In this document: positions 42,141-50,993 of the stretch, piece by piece
Position numbering within the stretch: the stretch's first letter is position 1
Layout of the letters: each line of letters starts with the position of its first letter
From: Sphingomonas mali NBRC 15500
Lineage (GTDB): Bacteria > Pseudomonadota > Alphaproteobacteria > Sphingomonadales > Sphingomonadaceae
DNA length: 64,000 nucleotides
Assembly (NCBI RefSeq): GCF_001598415.1
Contig: NZ_BCYX01000010.1
Coordinates: forward strand, 62,001-126,000
Direction: 5' to 3'
The notes under the pieces: model-generated
Told to the model about the DNA's origin: nothing
The model's database searches: none
Seen by the model: only the letters and a program-made list of their open reading frames with translations
Translations under genes and position numbers: made by a program

Positions 42141-43130
42141 TCAGAGCGATCGACGCGGCGGGGCTTCGCGAAAGCGCCACGCCGTGGGCGACAACGCCAC
42201 CGCTACCACGTCGCCCAGCATCGCAGTGTCGCCCGATTCCAGCGCCTTGACCATCCGTACCAATGCGGAGCCGCGGATCTCGGCCGCGGGGTCGATTTGG
42301 CGGATGCATTGCTCGACCAGCCGGCGGACCAGCTCGAAGGGCAGATTGCGCGGATCCAGCACCAGCGAATCACCCTCGGACGCGACTCGATCCGTCCCAA
42401 GCTGACGCACCATCCAGCCGATCGCCTCCTCGGCATCGGCTAGAGCCGCGGCGCTCGCCGCGACTCGCGCGGGGTCGATCCAGTCGATCCCGGCCAGCGC
42501 CTTGCGCAGCCGCGCGCGGTCGAAGCGGTCGCTGACATTGCTCGGATCGTCGACCGCGACGATCCCCGCCGCCGCGACGATCGCGCCCAGCTCGGCGCGG
42601 CGCCAGCCGAGCACGGGCCGGATCACCCGTCCGCTTCGCGCGCGTACCCCGGCCAGGCCGCCGACCCCGGCGCCGCGGTTCAGCCGCATGATCAGCGTTT
42701 CGACCTGGTCGTCGGCGTGGTGCGCGGTGGCGATGTGTGTCGCGCCGACGGCGTCGGCATGGGCTTGGAGCAGGTCGTAGCGAAGGGCGCGCGCCCGCGC
42801 CGACAGATTGGCGGTGTGACCTGCGCGCTCGGGCAAGGTGCCGCGCAGGATAGCGTGATCGATCCCGCGCGCCGCGCACAGGCTGGCCACCCACGCCGCC
42901 TCGTCCGCTGCTTCCGGGCGCAATCCGTGGTCGACCGTCGCCGCGATGCAGCGCTCGCCAAGCAGTGCGTGGGTTAACAGCAGCAGCGCCACGCTGTCCG
43001 GCCCGCCCGATACCCCGACCAGCACGCGGGCATCGGCTGGATCGCACAGCTCGGCGAGGTCGGCGGCGAACCGCTCCAGCGCCGCCGGGTCGACCGCGCG
43101 CGTCAGCTCAGGTGCATTTGTTGGCGGCAC
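42141..43130 (-). CDS. tilS: tRNA(Ile)-lysidine synthase
   Basis: 329 residues with the PP-loop VLVGVSGGPDSVALLLLTHAL near residue 40, then TVDHGLRPEA and HHADDQVETLIMRLNRGAG, typical of the TilS N-terminal domain. It converts C34 of the tRNA-Ile(CAU) anticodon to lysidine using ATP and lysine. It lacks the longer C-terminal domains of some homologues, as is common in alphaproteobacteria. Its first codons overlap the 3' end of ybgF by 23 bases, in the same direction, so translation is linked. Confidence 0.93.
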   Translation of the reverse strand: MPPTNAPELTRAVDPAALERFAADLAELCDPADARVLVGVSGGPDSVALLLLTHALLGERCIAATVDHGLRPEAADEAAWVASLCAARGIDHAILRGTLPERAGHTANLSARARALRYDLLQAHADAVGATHIATAHHADDQVETLIMRLNRGAGVGGLAGVRARSGRVIRPVLGWRRAELGAIVAAAGIVAVDDPSNVSDRFDRARLRKALAGIDWIDPARVAASAAALADAEEAIGWMVRQLGTDRVASEGDSLVLDPRNLPFELVRRLVEQCIRQIDPAAEIRGSALVRMVKALESGDTAMLGDVVAVALSPTAWRFREAPPRRSL

Positions 43131-44073
43131 GGCCCTTGTCCGCGTCGGCCTTCTGCGCAGCGGTCAGCTTGGCGCCATAGACGTCGCCCAGCTCGGTATA
43201 GACGCGGCAGATGTCGGTGCGCGGCTTCTTGAGCACGGTCAGCGCCTTGGCCAGGTTGAGCAGGCTGTCGGCGGCGCGCTCGCCATCGGGCAGCTTGGAA
43301 TAATTCTCGTAATAGATCTGCGCGGCCAGATTGGGCTTGCCGTCATCCATATAGATCGTGCCGAGCAAATTCTGCGCGCGGCTGACCAGCCGGTGGCCGG
43401 CATATTTCGCGCCATAACCCTGCAATTGCGCCTCGGCCTCGGGATAGAATTGGGCCTGCCACAGGCGATAGGCGTAATTATAGGCGTACATCGCCTTGTC
43501 GACCGCGTCCTTGCCGGCGGGCTTGGGGATCGCGGCGACTGCCTTGGCACGATCGGGGTCGTTGGCAGCAGTCGCGGGCTTGGGCGCGGGGCCGGCCGCT
43601 GGCTTGGTGCCGGACTTGCCCGGGCCCGGCGCGGGGCCATCGGTCACGGCGGCGGGATCGGCATCGCCCGGCGGCGGCGCGGCGCGATCTTCCAGCGCCT
43701 TCAGCCGCGCGTCGGTGGCGCGCTTATAGGCGGCGAAATCGGCCTCGAGCTGCTGCATCTTGTGCTCGCTGGTCTCCAGCCGTCCGGTGAAGCCGGTCAG
43801 CTCGGTCTCGATCGACGTGACCCGCTGTTCCAGGTCGGCAAGCGGCGCGCTCGCCGGCGTGCCGGCCGGGGTGACCGGCTGGTTGTCGGGGCCGATCTCG
43901 GGCTGGACGAGCGGTCCAGAGGTGCGGGAGACCACGCGCTCGACCGTGTTCATCCGCTTTTCCAGCTGGCCCAGCCGCGCATCGACCGACCGGTCCTGCG
44001 CGTGCGCCGGCGCTACGATCGCCAGGCTCGCCGCCGCGATCATGACCGTCGTCAACAAACTACGCATACTCAT
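43108..44073 (-). CDS. cpoB: Tol-Pal system protein YbgF (CpoB)
   Basis: 321 residues with a signal peptide (cleavage near APAHAQDR). A coiled-coil trimer region follows (LGQLEKRMNTVERVVSRTSG and LEQRVTSIETELTGFTGRLE), then a Pro/Ala linker and a C-terminal TPR part (YAYNYAYRLWQAQFYPEAEA, NLLGTIYMDDGKPNLAAQIY). The protein works in the periplasm in outer-membrane constriction with Tol-Pal and cell-wall enzymes. It keeps its usual place before tilS and ftsH; pal and tolB are not in the window, since RodZ comes next. Confidence 0.92.
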   Translation of the reverse strand: MSMRSLLTTVMIAAASLAIVAPAHAQDRSVDARLGQLEKRMNTVERVVSRTSGPLVQPEIGPDNQPVTPAGTPASAPLADLEQRVTSIETELTGFTGRLETSEHKMQQLEADFAAYKRATDARLKALEDRAAPPPGDADPAAVTDGPAPGPGKSGTKPAAGPAPKPATAANDPDRAKAVAAIPKPAGKDAVDKAMYAYNYAYRLWQAQFYPEAEAQLQGYGAKYAGHRLVSRAQNLLGTIYMDDGKPNLAAQIYYENYSKLPDGERAADSLLNLAKALTVLKKPRTDICRVYTELGDVYGAKLTAAQKADADKGRAANKCT

Positions 44074-44187
44074 CCCCAGATTGTCCCGCTGTGGTTAACC
44101 TAGCCCGGAACGCCTGCCCGCGCCACTATATGTGGCTGGCGTCATTGCCCGATTTGACTCCCCGCAAGCGGGGGGCATTCGTCCGAC

Positions 44188-45174
44188 CTAAGGCGCCGAT
44201 GTCGGCGCCGCAGCGGGCAGCGAGACCGGATCGGGCGTCGCCACCGCACGCGGCGTCGGGGAGGCGGTCGGCTTGTCGCTCGGCTTGCGGAAGAAATCGG
44301 GCACCTCGTTCGATCCCGATTTCCGGCTGGGCGTCGCGCTCGTCGTCGGGGCAGCGGCGGCGGGAGTCGGTGCGGCCGCGGGGGCAGTAGCGGTGCCGCG
44401 CGCCTGCAGCGCGGCGGCGCTGATCGGCACGTCCTTGATCGCGCGCTTGCCGTCGCCCAGCGCCGGCACCGCCGATCCGTTGATCGTCACCTGCAATTTG
44501 TCGGGCCGCCCGATATTGATCATCGGATTGGCGGCGTCGGTCGGCACCGAATATTGCTCGCCGGGCTGCATCGTCTTCTGGATCAGCGTCTTTCCGGTCG
44601 CGTCATAGACGCGCAGCCACACTGCATCGGTCGCGGTCAGCACGACCTGGCCGCCGGCAACCGGGGCAGGAGGGGCGGCAGGCGCGGCGGCGATGGTGGG
44701 CGAAGCATCAGGCGTGGCGAGCGCCGCAGGCTCCTCGCCAGTGCCGCGCAGCCAGGTCGTCCCGTACCAGATGCCGACGCCGACCAGCAGCACCAACGCG
44801 ATGATCGCGGCGATGCCGGCGATGCCGCTCGACGGCACGCGGCGCGGATCGGTCGGCTCATATTCCTCGAACCGCGCCGCCGGCGACAGCGGCATTTGCG
44901 GGCTCTGGCGCAATTCGGCGGCGATCGCCTTGTCGTCGAGTCCGACCGCGCGCGCATAGGTCTTGGTGAAGCCGATCGCATAGGCCGGCGACGCCATCCC
45001 CTCCATCCGGTTATTCTCGATCGCTTCCAGGTGGCGCATCGGCACGCGCGTCTTGTTCGCGATGTCGGCCAGGGTCAGCCCCAGCCCCTCACGCGCCTCG
45101 CGCAGCTTGTCGCCCACGGTCTTGGGGAATAGCGACGCCTGATCGGGTGCGCCCGTCGCTTCGTCCTCGTCCAT
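44188..45174 (-). CDS. rodZ: RodZ-like HTH membrane protein
   Basis: 328 residues. The N-terminal helix-turn-helix is GDKLREAREGLGLTLADIAN, then VPMRHLEAIENNRM and AIGFTKTYARAVGLD. A membrane helix follows at about 117-137 (IAGIAAIIALVLLVGVGIWY), then a Pro/Ala linker, a beta-rich DUF4115 domain (VVLTATDAVWLRVYDATGKT) and an Ala/Pro/Thr-rich tail. RodZ links MreB to the membrane for rod shape. The domain order and length fit well. It stands between ybgF and ptsP, all on the minus strand. Confidence 0.9.
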   Translation of the reverse strand: MDEDEATGAPDQASLFPKTVGDKLREAREGLGLTLADIANKTRVPMRHLEAIENNRMEGMASPAYAIGFTKTYARAVGLDDKAIAAELRQSPQMPLSPAARFEEYEPTDPRRVPSSGIAGIAAIIALVLLVGVGIWYGTTWLRGTGEEPAALATPDASPTIAAAPAAPPAPVAGGQVVLTATDAVWLRVYDATGKTLIQKTMQPGEQYSVPTDAANPMINIGRPDKLQVTINGSAVPALGDGKRAIKDVPISAAALQARGTATAPAAAPTPAAAAPTTSATPSRKSGSNEVPDFFRKPSDKPTASPTPRAVATPDPVSLPAAAPTSAP

Positions 45175-45287
45175 TACCTTCTCCGGCGGATAGGGGGTTG
45201 CGACCTTGAATCGCCATCCGCCGGTGACGGCTGTCGGCCAAAGCGGGTAAGACTGTCAACGGCTCGTTGGCCCGTTTTCGCCCCGGC

Positions 45288-47564
45288 TCAGGCCAGCTCG
45301 ACATGGTTTTTGGCTGCCCAATCGGTCAGCGCCCCGCGAATGTCGCGCGGCGGCTTGGCCAACAGCCCGTCCATGAAGCGCATCGCCTTGCCGCGATCGA
45401 GGCTCCGCACCATCGCTTTGATCGGTCCAACCGCCGCCGGGGTGATCGACAGCCGGTCGATTCCCAGCGCGATCAGCGCCATCGCCTCCAGCGGGCGGCC
45501 GCCCATCTCGCCGCATACCGTCAGCGCGACGCCGGCCTGGTCGCACGGCGCCACCACGCGCTTCAGGAACCGCAGGATCGACGGCGACAGCCAGTCATAG
45601 CGCTCGGCCAGCTTGGGATTGGCGCGGTCGGCTGCGAACAGGAACTGGGTCAGGTCGTTGGTGCCGACCGACAGGAACTGGATGTTGGGCAGCAGCAAGT
45701 CGAGCTGCTCGGCCAATGCCGGCACTTCGAGCATCGCGCCATAGCGGATCTCGGTCGGCAGCCTCTTGCCGCGCTTGCCCAGCCATTCGCGCTGCGCCTC
45801 GAACAGCGCCTTGGCCTCGTCGAGCTCCCACGCTTCGCTGACCATCGGGAACATGACGTTGAGCGTCCGGCCCCCGGCGGCCTCGATCAGCGCGCGCGCC
45901 TGCGCCTTCATCAACCCGCCGCGTTCGAGCGCGAGCCTGAGCGCGCGCCAGCCCATTGCCGGGTTTTCCTCATCCTCGTCATGATGGTTGAGATAGGGGA
46001 GCGCCTTGTCGCCGCCGATATCGACCGTGCGGAATACCACCGGCTTGTCGCCCGCCGCTTCCAGCACATCCTTGTACAGCCGCAATTGGCGTTCGCGCCG
46101 CGGCAGGGTCGCCGAGACCAGGAACTGGAATTCGGTGCGGAACAGCCCGATCCCGTCGGCGCCGGTGACGTCCAATGCGGCGACATCGTCGCGCAGGCCG
46201 GCATTGACCATTACCGTCAGCCGCTCGCCGTCGAGCGTGACCGGTGCCTCCGACTTCAGCGCCGCGAACGCCGCGCGGCGTTTCTGGCGGACCAGCAATT
46301 TGGCGTCGAACGCCTCTTCCATCGCCGCGGACGGGCGGACCAGCACCGTGCCGGCCTCAGTCACGTCGAGCAGCAACAGGTCGCCGTCGGCGATCGTCTG
46401 GCGGACGCCGCGCACGCGGCCCAGCACCGGCACGCCCATCGCGCGCGCGACGATCGTCACGTGCGCGGTCAGCGATCCTTCCTCGAGCACGACGCCCTTC
46501 AGCCGGCGCCGGTCATATTCGAGCAATTCGGCCGGCCCCAGATTGCGCGCGATCAGGATCGTGTCCTGCCTCAGGCCCAATTGCGCCGCCGTGCCCATCT
46601 GTCCCGACACGATGCGGAGCAGGCGGTTGGCCAGATCCTCGAGATCGTGCATCCGGTCCTGGAGCAAGGGATCGCCGATCTGGCGCATCCGCATCCGCGT
46701 GCGCTGCTGGACGCGCTCGATCGCCGCTTCGGCGGTCAGGCCGGAATCGATCGCCTCGTTGATCCGCCGCGACCAGCCTTCGTCGTACGCGAACATCTTG
46801 TAGGTCGCGAGAACCTCTTCATGCTCGCCGTCGACGCCGAATTCGGCCTGTTGCGCCATGCGGTCGATCTGCTCGCGCATCTTGTCGAACGCGGCATAGA
46901 CGCGGTGCCGCTCGGCCTCGATATCCTCGGCGACAGTATGCTCGATCGTGATGCGCGGCTGGTGATAGACGGCGTGGCCGATCGCCATCCCCTCGACCAG
47001 CTTCAGCCCCTCCAGCCGCGTCGCCGCGGTCGATTGCGGCCGCGTCGCGGCGTCGCCGCGCTGGTCGATCAATCCGGCATTGGCGATCAGCTCGCTCAGC
47101 ACCATCGCGACGGTCTGCAGCGCCTCGATCTCGACATCGTCGTACTTGCGCGGCTCGGCATGCTGCACCGCGAGCACGCCCACCGCCTGTTCGCGCCGGA
47201 TGATCGGCACACCGGCGAAACTGTGGAACTCGTCCTCGCCGGTTTCGGGGCGATAGGCGAAGTCGGGATGCGACGCCGCCTCGTCCAGGTTCAGCGTCTC
47301 GACATTCTTGGCGATCGTGCCGACCAGGCCCTCGCCCAGCGCCAGCTTGGTGACGTGGACCGCGGCCTGGTCGAGCCCGCGCGTGGAATAGAGTTCGAGC
47401 AGCCCTTCGCGCAGCAGATAGATCGAGCAGACTTCGCTATCCAGCGCCTCGCCGATAATCCGCGCGACCGCATCCAGCTTCGCCTGCGCGGACGATCGCG
47501 CCGCCATCACGTCGTGCAGGCGGACCAGGATTTCTCGCGCGGAAGCAGCGGCGGTTAGCGGCAT
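45288..47564 (-). CDS. ptsP: Phosphoenolpyruvate-protein phosphotransferase PtsP (EI-Ntr)
   Basis: 758 residues. The N-terminal GAF domain (about 15-150) has VCSIYLLREGLLELYSTRGL, which separates EI-Ntr from sugar EI. Then the HPr-like phosphorylated His in LEEGSLTAHVTIVARAMG (about 360) and PEP-binding motifs DGIGLFRTEFQFL and SVGTNDLTQFLFAADRANP. It passes phosphate from PEP through NPr to EIIA-Ntr in nitrogen and potassium control. Those partners are not in the window. Minus strand, 114 bases from rodZ. Confidence 0.95.
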   Translation of the reverse strand: MPLTAAASAREILVRLHDVMAARSSAQAKLDAVARIIGEALDSEVCSIYLLREGLLELYSTRGLDQAAVHVTKLALGEGLVGTIAKNVETLNLDEAASHPDFAYRPETGEDEFHSFAGVPIIRREQAVGVLAVQHAEPRKYDDVEIEALQTVAMVLSELIANAGLIDQRGDAATRPQSTAATRLEGLKLVEGMAIGHAVYHQPRITIEHTVAEDIEAERHRVYAAFDKMREQIDRMAQQAEFGVDGEHEEVLATYKMFAYDEGWSRRINEAIDSGLTAEAAIERVQQRTRMRMRQIGDPLLQDRMHDLEDLANRLLRIVSGQMGTAAQLGLRQDTILIARNLGPAELLEYDRRRLKGVVLEEGSLTAHVTIVARAMGVPVLGRVRGVRQTIADGDLLLLDVTEAGTVLVRPSAAMEEAFDAKLLVRQKRRAAFAALKSEAPVTLDGERLTVMVNAGLRDDVAALDVTGADGIGLFRTEFQFLVSATLPRRERQLRLYKDVLEAAGDKPVVFRTVDIGGDKALPYLNHHDEDEENPAMGWRALRLALERGGLMKAQARALIEAAGGRTLNVMFPMVSEAWELDEAKALFEAQREWLGKRGKRLPTEIRYGAMLEVPALAEQLDLLLPNIQFLSVGTNDLTQFLFAADRANPKLAERYDWLSPSILRFLKRVVAPCDQAGVALTVCGEMGGRPLEAMALIALGIDRLSITPAAVGPIKAMVRSLDRGKAMRFMDGLLAKPPRDIRGALTDWAAKNHVELA

Positions 47565-47721
47565 GCTGAAGCGCTAGCAGGTTGCCGGGGACGGCGCCAT
47601 GACCAGACATTCGAAGAATTGAAGTAACCCTCCATGCGCCCCACTCGGCAGTGATCGATCGTCGCGGCGGAACCGGATGCGCCGTCAACTGCTGTGCTGC
47701 TGATATACGTCAGGAGATTGC

Positions 47722-48975
47722 ATGGCCTCGAAGAGCTTCCTCAAAAAGCTGGGTCCCGGTTTGGTCACCGGAGCGGCCGACGACGATCCGAGCGGTATCG
47801 CCACTTATTCTCAGGCCGGCGCGGCCTTCGGCCCCGTGCTGCTGTGGACGATGGTGCTGACCTACCCGCTGATGAGCGCGGTGCAATTGATCAGCGCGCG
47901 CGTCGGCCGGGTGACGGGGCGCGGGCTCGCGGGGAATCTGCGCCGGGTCATGCCGCGATGGGTTGTCATGATCCTGGTCGGACTCCTGTTCGTCGCCAAT
48001 ACGATCAATATCGGCGCCGACCTTGCGGCGATGGGAGACGCTGCTCAATTGGTTGTCGGGGGCGGCGGCCATTTCTTCACGATCGGCTTCGCGGTCGTCT
48101 CGCTGCTGCTCCAGCTCTTCATTCCCTACCGAAAATATTCGTCCTTCCTGAAATGGCTGACGATGGTCCTGCTCGCCTATGTGGCGCTTATCTTCATCGT
48201 GAAGGTCGATTGGGCCGCGGCGCTGCGCGGGATGGTCGTCCCGACGATCCCGGGCGTCGCGGCAGTGACTGTCATCGTCGCGATCTTCGGCACCACGATC
48301 AGCCCCTATCTGTTCTTCTGGCAGGCGTCGCAGGAAGTCGAGGAAATCGACGTCGTCGACGAGCGCAAGCCGCTCAAGAGATCTCCTGGCCAAGCCCCCG
48401 ACGCCGTCGTCCGGATGCGCTACGATACCTTCGTCGGCATGGCGATTTCGAACCTCGTCGCCATCGCCATCATATTGGGTACCGCCGCTACGCTCCACGC
48501 TTCGGGCAAGACCGACATCCAGACCGCCGCCGACGCGGCGAAAGCGCTGGAGCCGATTGCCGGTCAATTCGCCTTTGCGCTGTTCAGTCTCGGCATCATC
48601 GGCACGGGCATGCTCGCGGTGCCGGTGCTCGCCGGATCGGCCGCTTATGCGATCGGTGAGACCGCCGGCTCGGAAACGGGTCTCGAGCTCGAGCCGCACC
48701 AGGCCAAGCTGTTCTATGCCGTGATCGGCGTTGCGATGGCGCTCGGCGTCGCCATCGACTGGTCGCCGATCAGCCCGATCAAGGCATTGTTCTGGAGCGC
48801 GGTGATCAACGGCGTCGTCGCCGTGCCGATCCTGATCGGAACGATGCTGGTGGTCTCGAAACGATCGACCATGGGCGACTTCACGGCGTCGACAACGTTG
48901 AAGATATTCGGCTGGACAACAACCGCCGTGATGGCGGCTGCGGTCATCGGCATGGCCGTTCTGCCGGCCAGTTAG
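47722..48975 (+). CDS. NRAMP-family transporter with non-canonical metal site
   Basis: 417 residues, about 11 membrane helices. NRAMP traits: KKLGPGLVTGAADDDPSGIA at helix 1 (canonical DPGN here reads DPSG) and helix 6 IFGTTISPYLFFWQASQE (canonical MPHN with its Met missing). The absence of the metal-binding Met suggests magnesium-type or other divalent transport, as in the NRAMP-related Mg clade, rather than manganese/iron. A ribosome site CAGGAG lies before the ATG. The YetF-type gene starts 28 bases after the stop. Confidence 0.83.
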   Translation: MASKSFLKKLGPGLVTGAADDDPSGIATYSQAGAAFGPVLLWTMVLTYPLMSAVQLISARVGRVTGRGLAGNLRRVMPRWVVMILVGLLFVANTINIGADLAAMGDAAQLVVGGGGHFFTIGFAVVSLLLQLFIPYRKYSSFLKWLTMVLLAYVALIFIVKVDWAAALRGMVVPTIPGVAAVTVIVAIFGTTISPYLFFWQASQEVEEIDVVDERKPLKRSPGQAPDAVVRMRYDTFVGMAISNLVAIAIILGTAATLHASGKTDIQTAADAAKALEPIAGQFAFALFSLGIIGTGMLAVPVLAGSAAYAIGETAGSETGLELEPHQAKLFYAVIGVAMALGVAIDWSPISPIKALFWSAVINGVVAVPILIGTMLVVSKRSTMGDFTASTTLKIFGWTTTAVMAAAVIGMAVLPAS

Positions 48976-49003
48976 CGAGCGTGGGAGAGAAACGGAGGAG
49001 GTG

Positions 49004-49507
49004 ATGGATTGGCTGACCGCTCTGATCGGACCCGACGACGGCACCGCCACGACCTGGCAGTTCTGCGTCCGTGCATTGTTGCTGTTGCCCTACGGCATAC
49101 TCTGTATTCGCATTGCCGGGCGCCGGACCTTCTCGAACCTCACGCCGCTCGACATTTTCGTGGCGATCGTGGTGGGGTCGAATATCAGCCGGGCGATGAC
49201 CGGCAAGGCGCCGTTCGTGCCGACTTTGGCCGCGACGCTCCTGCTCGTCGCGCTGCATCGCTTGCTGGCCATGGCGACGGTGCATTCGAACCTGCTGGCG
49301 CGGTTCATCAAGGGACGTCCGGTCGAATTGGTCCGCGACGGCAAGGTCGATCGCGCGGCGCTGCGATCCAACCATCTCAGCGACGATGATTTGATCGAGG
49401 CGCTGCGGATGGAGCAGGCGACGCGGGTCGACGATGTCGCACTCGCGACCTTCGAACGGGGCGGCAAGATCAGCGTCGTGCCGAAGTCGAAGGCGCAGGA
49501 AGCCTGA
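49004..49507 (+). CDS. DUF421 (YetF-type) membrane protein
   Basis: 167 residues from the ATG at 49004 (GGAGGAG upstream; a GTG directly before it could also be used). Three membrane helices in the first 90 residues, with RIAGRRTFSNLTPLDIFVAI and GSNISRAMTGKAP, then the cytosolic half with RPVELVRDGKVDRAALRSNH and ATRVDDVALATFERGGKI. The GRR-T/S-x-x-x-x-T/DLV-type motif and the C-terminal small domain are typical of DUF421. It overlaps the next gene by one base (ATGA type at 49507). Function unknown. Confidence 0.87.
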   Translation: MDWLTALIGPDDGTATTWQFCVRALLLLPYGILCIRIAGRRTFSNLTPLDIFVAIVVGSNISRAMTGKAPFVPTLAATLLLVALHRLLAMATVHSNLLARFIKGRPVELVRDGKVDRAALRSNHLSDDDLIEALRMEQATRVDDVALATFERGGKISVVPKSKAQEA

Positions 49508-50283
49508 TGCGGATCGCCACCTACAATGTGAATGGCGTGAATGGGCGCTTGCCCGTGCTCTTGCGCTGGCTGTCCGAGGATCTTCCCGACGTGGTTTGCC
49601 TCCAGGAATTGAAGGCGCCGGACGAGCGCTTCCCGGAAAAAGCGCTGAACGACCTGGGATATTCCGCGATCTGGCACGGCCAGAAGAGCTGGAACGGCGT
49701 CGCGATCCTCAGCCGAGTGGGCGCGATCCACGAAACCCGCCGCGGATTGCCCGGCGACCGCGCGGACGACCAGAGCCGCTATCTCGAAGCCGCGATCAAC
49801 GGCATCATCATCGCGTGCCTCTATCTGCCCAACGGCAACCCGCGGCCCGGACCCAAATTCGAGTTCAAGCTCCGCTGGTTCGAGCGGCTCACCCGGCATG
49901 CCCAGTCGCTGCGTGACGCAGGCGTGCCGGTGGTCATCGCCGGCGACTTCAACGTCATGCCGACCGAGCTCGACGTCTACAAACCCGAACGATGGCTCGA
50001 CGACGCGCTGTTCGCGCCCGAGGTCAGGCAAGCCTATGCCGACTTGCTGGAACAGGGCTGGACCGACGCGCTTCGATCGCGCCACCCCGGCGAGCGCGTC
50101 TATACCTTCTGGAAATATTTCCGCGGCGCCTTCGAACGCGACGCCGGCCTGCGGATCGATCACATCCTGCTCAGTCCCGATCTGGCGCCGCGGCTGGTCG
50201 AGGCGCGGGTCGAGAAGCGGGTGCGGGGTTGGGAGAAGACGAGCGATCATGCCCCCGTCTGGATCGAGCTCGCCAACCCATGA
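49507..50283 (+). CDS. xth: Exodeoxyribonuclease III
   Basis: 258 residues with the exonuclease III/AP endonuclease fold: RIATYNVNGVNGRL, CLQELKAPDERFPEKAL (Glu metal ligand), ACLYLPNGNPRPGPKFEFKL, AGDFNVMPTELDV (D-x-N) and a C-terminal KTSDHAPVWIEL (D-H catalytic pair). It removes 3' blocking groups and cuts at abasic sites. It begins within the DUF421 stop, so may be co-expressed with it. Confidence 0.93.
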   Translation: MRIATYNVNGVNGRLPVLLRWLSEDLPDVVCLQELKAPDERFPEKALNDLGYSAIWHGQKSWNGVAILSRVGAIHETRRGLPGDRADDQSRYLEAAINGIIIACLYLPNGNPRPGPKFEFKLRWFERLTRHAQSLRDAGVPVVIAGDFNVMPTELDVYKPERWLDDALFAPEVRQAYADLLEQGWTDALRSRHPGERVYTFWKYFRGAFERDAGLRIDHILLSPDLAPRLVEARVEKRVRGWEKTSDHAPVWIELANP

Positions 50284-50301
50284 ACGGCTAACGCCGCCGG
50301 G

Positions 50302-50703
50302 TCAGACTTTCGGCTTGGCCTTGGCGGCGGCCTTCTTCACCGGCGCACGGCGCTTGGACGCGGCGAACGTCGCGCTGTCCCAATAACCGCGCTGGAGCGC
50401 GATCCGTCCGTCGATCACGTGGAAAAAGCCGCAGCCGAGCCGATCCTGCGGATCCTTCCATTCGAGGATCGCCCATTCGCCATCCTCGAACAGATTGACC
50501 GGCAGGCATTCCATCGACGCGGCGGCGAATTCTTCCGCGAAGCGCTCGCGGATCGCCGATCGGCCCTGGACCGGGCCGATCGCGACCTGATGGTTGGTGG
50601 CATCGTCATGATAGAGCGCGGCGAGCGCATCGGGATCGGCGGCATTGAACGCCGCGATCCAGCGCCGCACCACGCCCTTGGGCGTAGCAATGGGAAGGCT
50701 CAT
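50302..50703 (-). CDS. NTF2-like (SnoaL) protein
   Basis: 133 residues from the ATG at 50703. The fold is clear: VVRRWIAAFNAADPDALAAL, YHDDATNHQVAIGPVQGRSA, IRERFAEEFAAASMECLPVN and WAILEWKDPQDRLGCGFFHV, ending in a Lys/Ala-rich tail (KRRAPVKKAAAKAKPKV). The family covers ring cyclases, epoxide hydrolases and unknowns. Its ATG overlaps the stop of the NDUFS4-like gene (ATGA), so they are coupled. Role unknown. Confidence 0.78.
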   Translation of the reverse strand: MSLPIATPKGVVRRWIAAFNAADPDALAALYHDDATNHQVAIGPVQGRSAIRERFAEEFAAASMECLPVNLFEDGEWAILEWKDPQDRLGCGFFHVIDGRIALQRGYWDSATFAASKRRAPVKKAAAKAKPKV

Positions 50704-50981
50704 CGGAAGTTGTCGGCGTAGCTCTGCAGCTTGAGCGTGCGCGCGGGCGCCGGCACGACGTGGAAGGCGAGCCCGACCTTTTCGGCATAGGCCTGCGCCG
50801 CCTCTGCGGTGGCGAAGGTCAGCCGGACCTGTTCGCGCGTGTCGCCCGATCCGGCCCAGCCGGTGAGCGGATCGGGGCGCTTGGCCTCGGCGGGTTCGAA
50901 TTCGAGAATCCAGCGATCGGTCCGGTAACGGCCCGACTGCATCGCATTCTTGGGACGCTGATAGATACGAGCGGTTGGCAT
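50700..50981 (-). CDS. ETC complex I subunit (NDUFS4-like)
   Basis: 93 residues: ARIYQRPKNAMQSGRYRTDR, WILEFEPAEAKRPDPLTGWAG and DTREQVRLTFATAEAAQAYAEK. The PLTGW and RLTFATAEAA segments are hallmarks of the family (18-kDa accessory subunit NDUFS4, PF04800), which stabilises the NADH end of complex I. Such genes are commonly solitary outside nuo clusters in alphaproteobacteria, as here. Confidence 0.9.
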   Translation of the reverse strand: MPTARIYQRPKNAMQSGRYRTDRWILEFEPAEAKRPDPLTGWAGSGDTREQVRLTFATAEAAQAYAEKVGLAFHVVPAPARTLKLQSYADNFR

Positions 50982-50993
50982 AATCTGATCCCC

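Noticed and set aside
45267..47558. 763-residue plus-strand open frame opposite ptsP
   Set aside because: The antisense shadow is long because ptsP is long and GC-rich; ptsP has GAF and PEP motifs.
47565..47721. GGAAC box before the NRAMP gene as a possible EcfG general-stress promoter
   Set aside because: The matching -10 (CGTT) is not at the right spacing.
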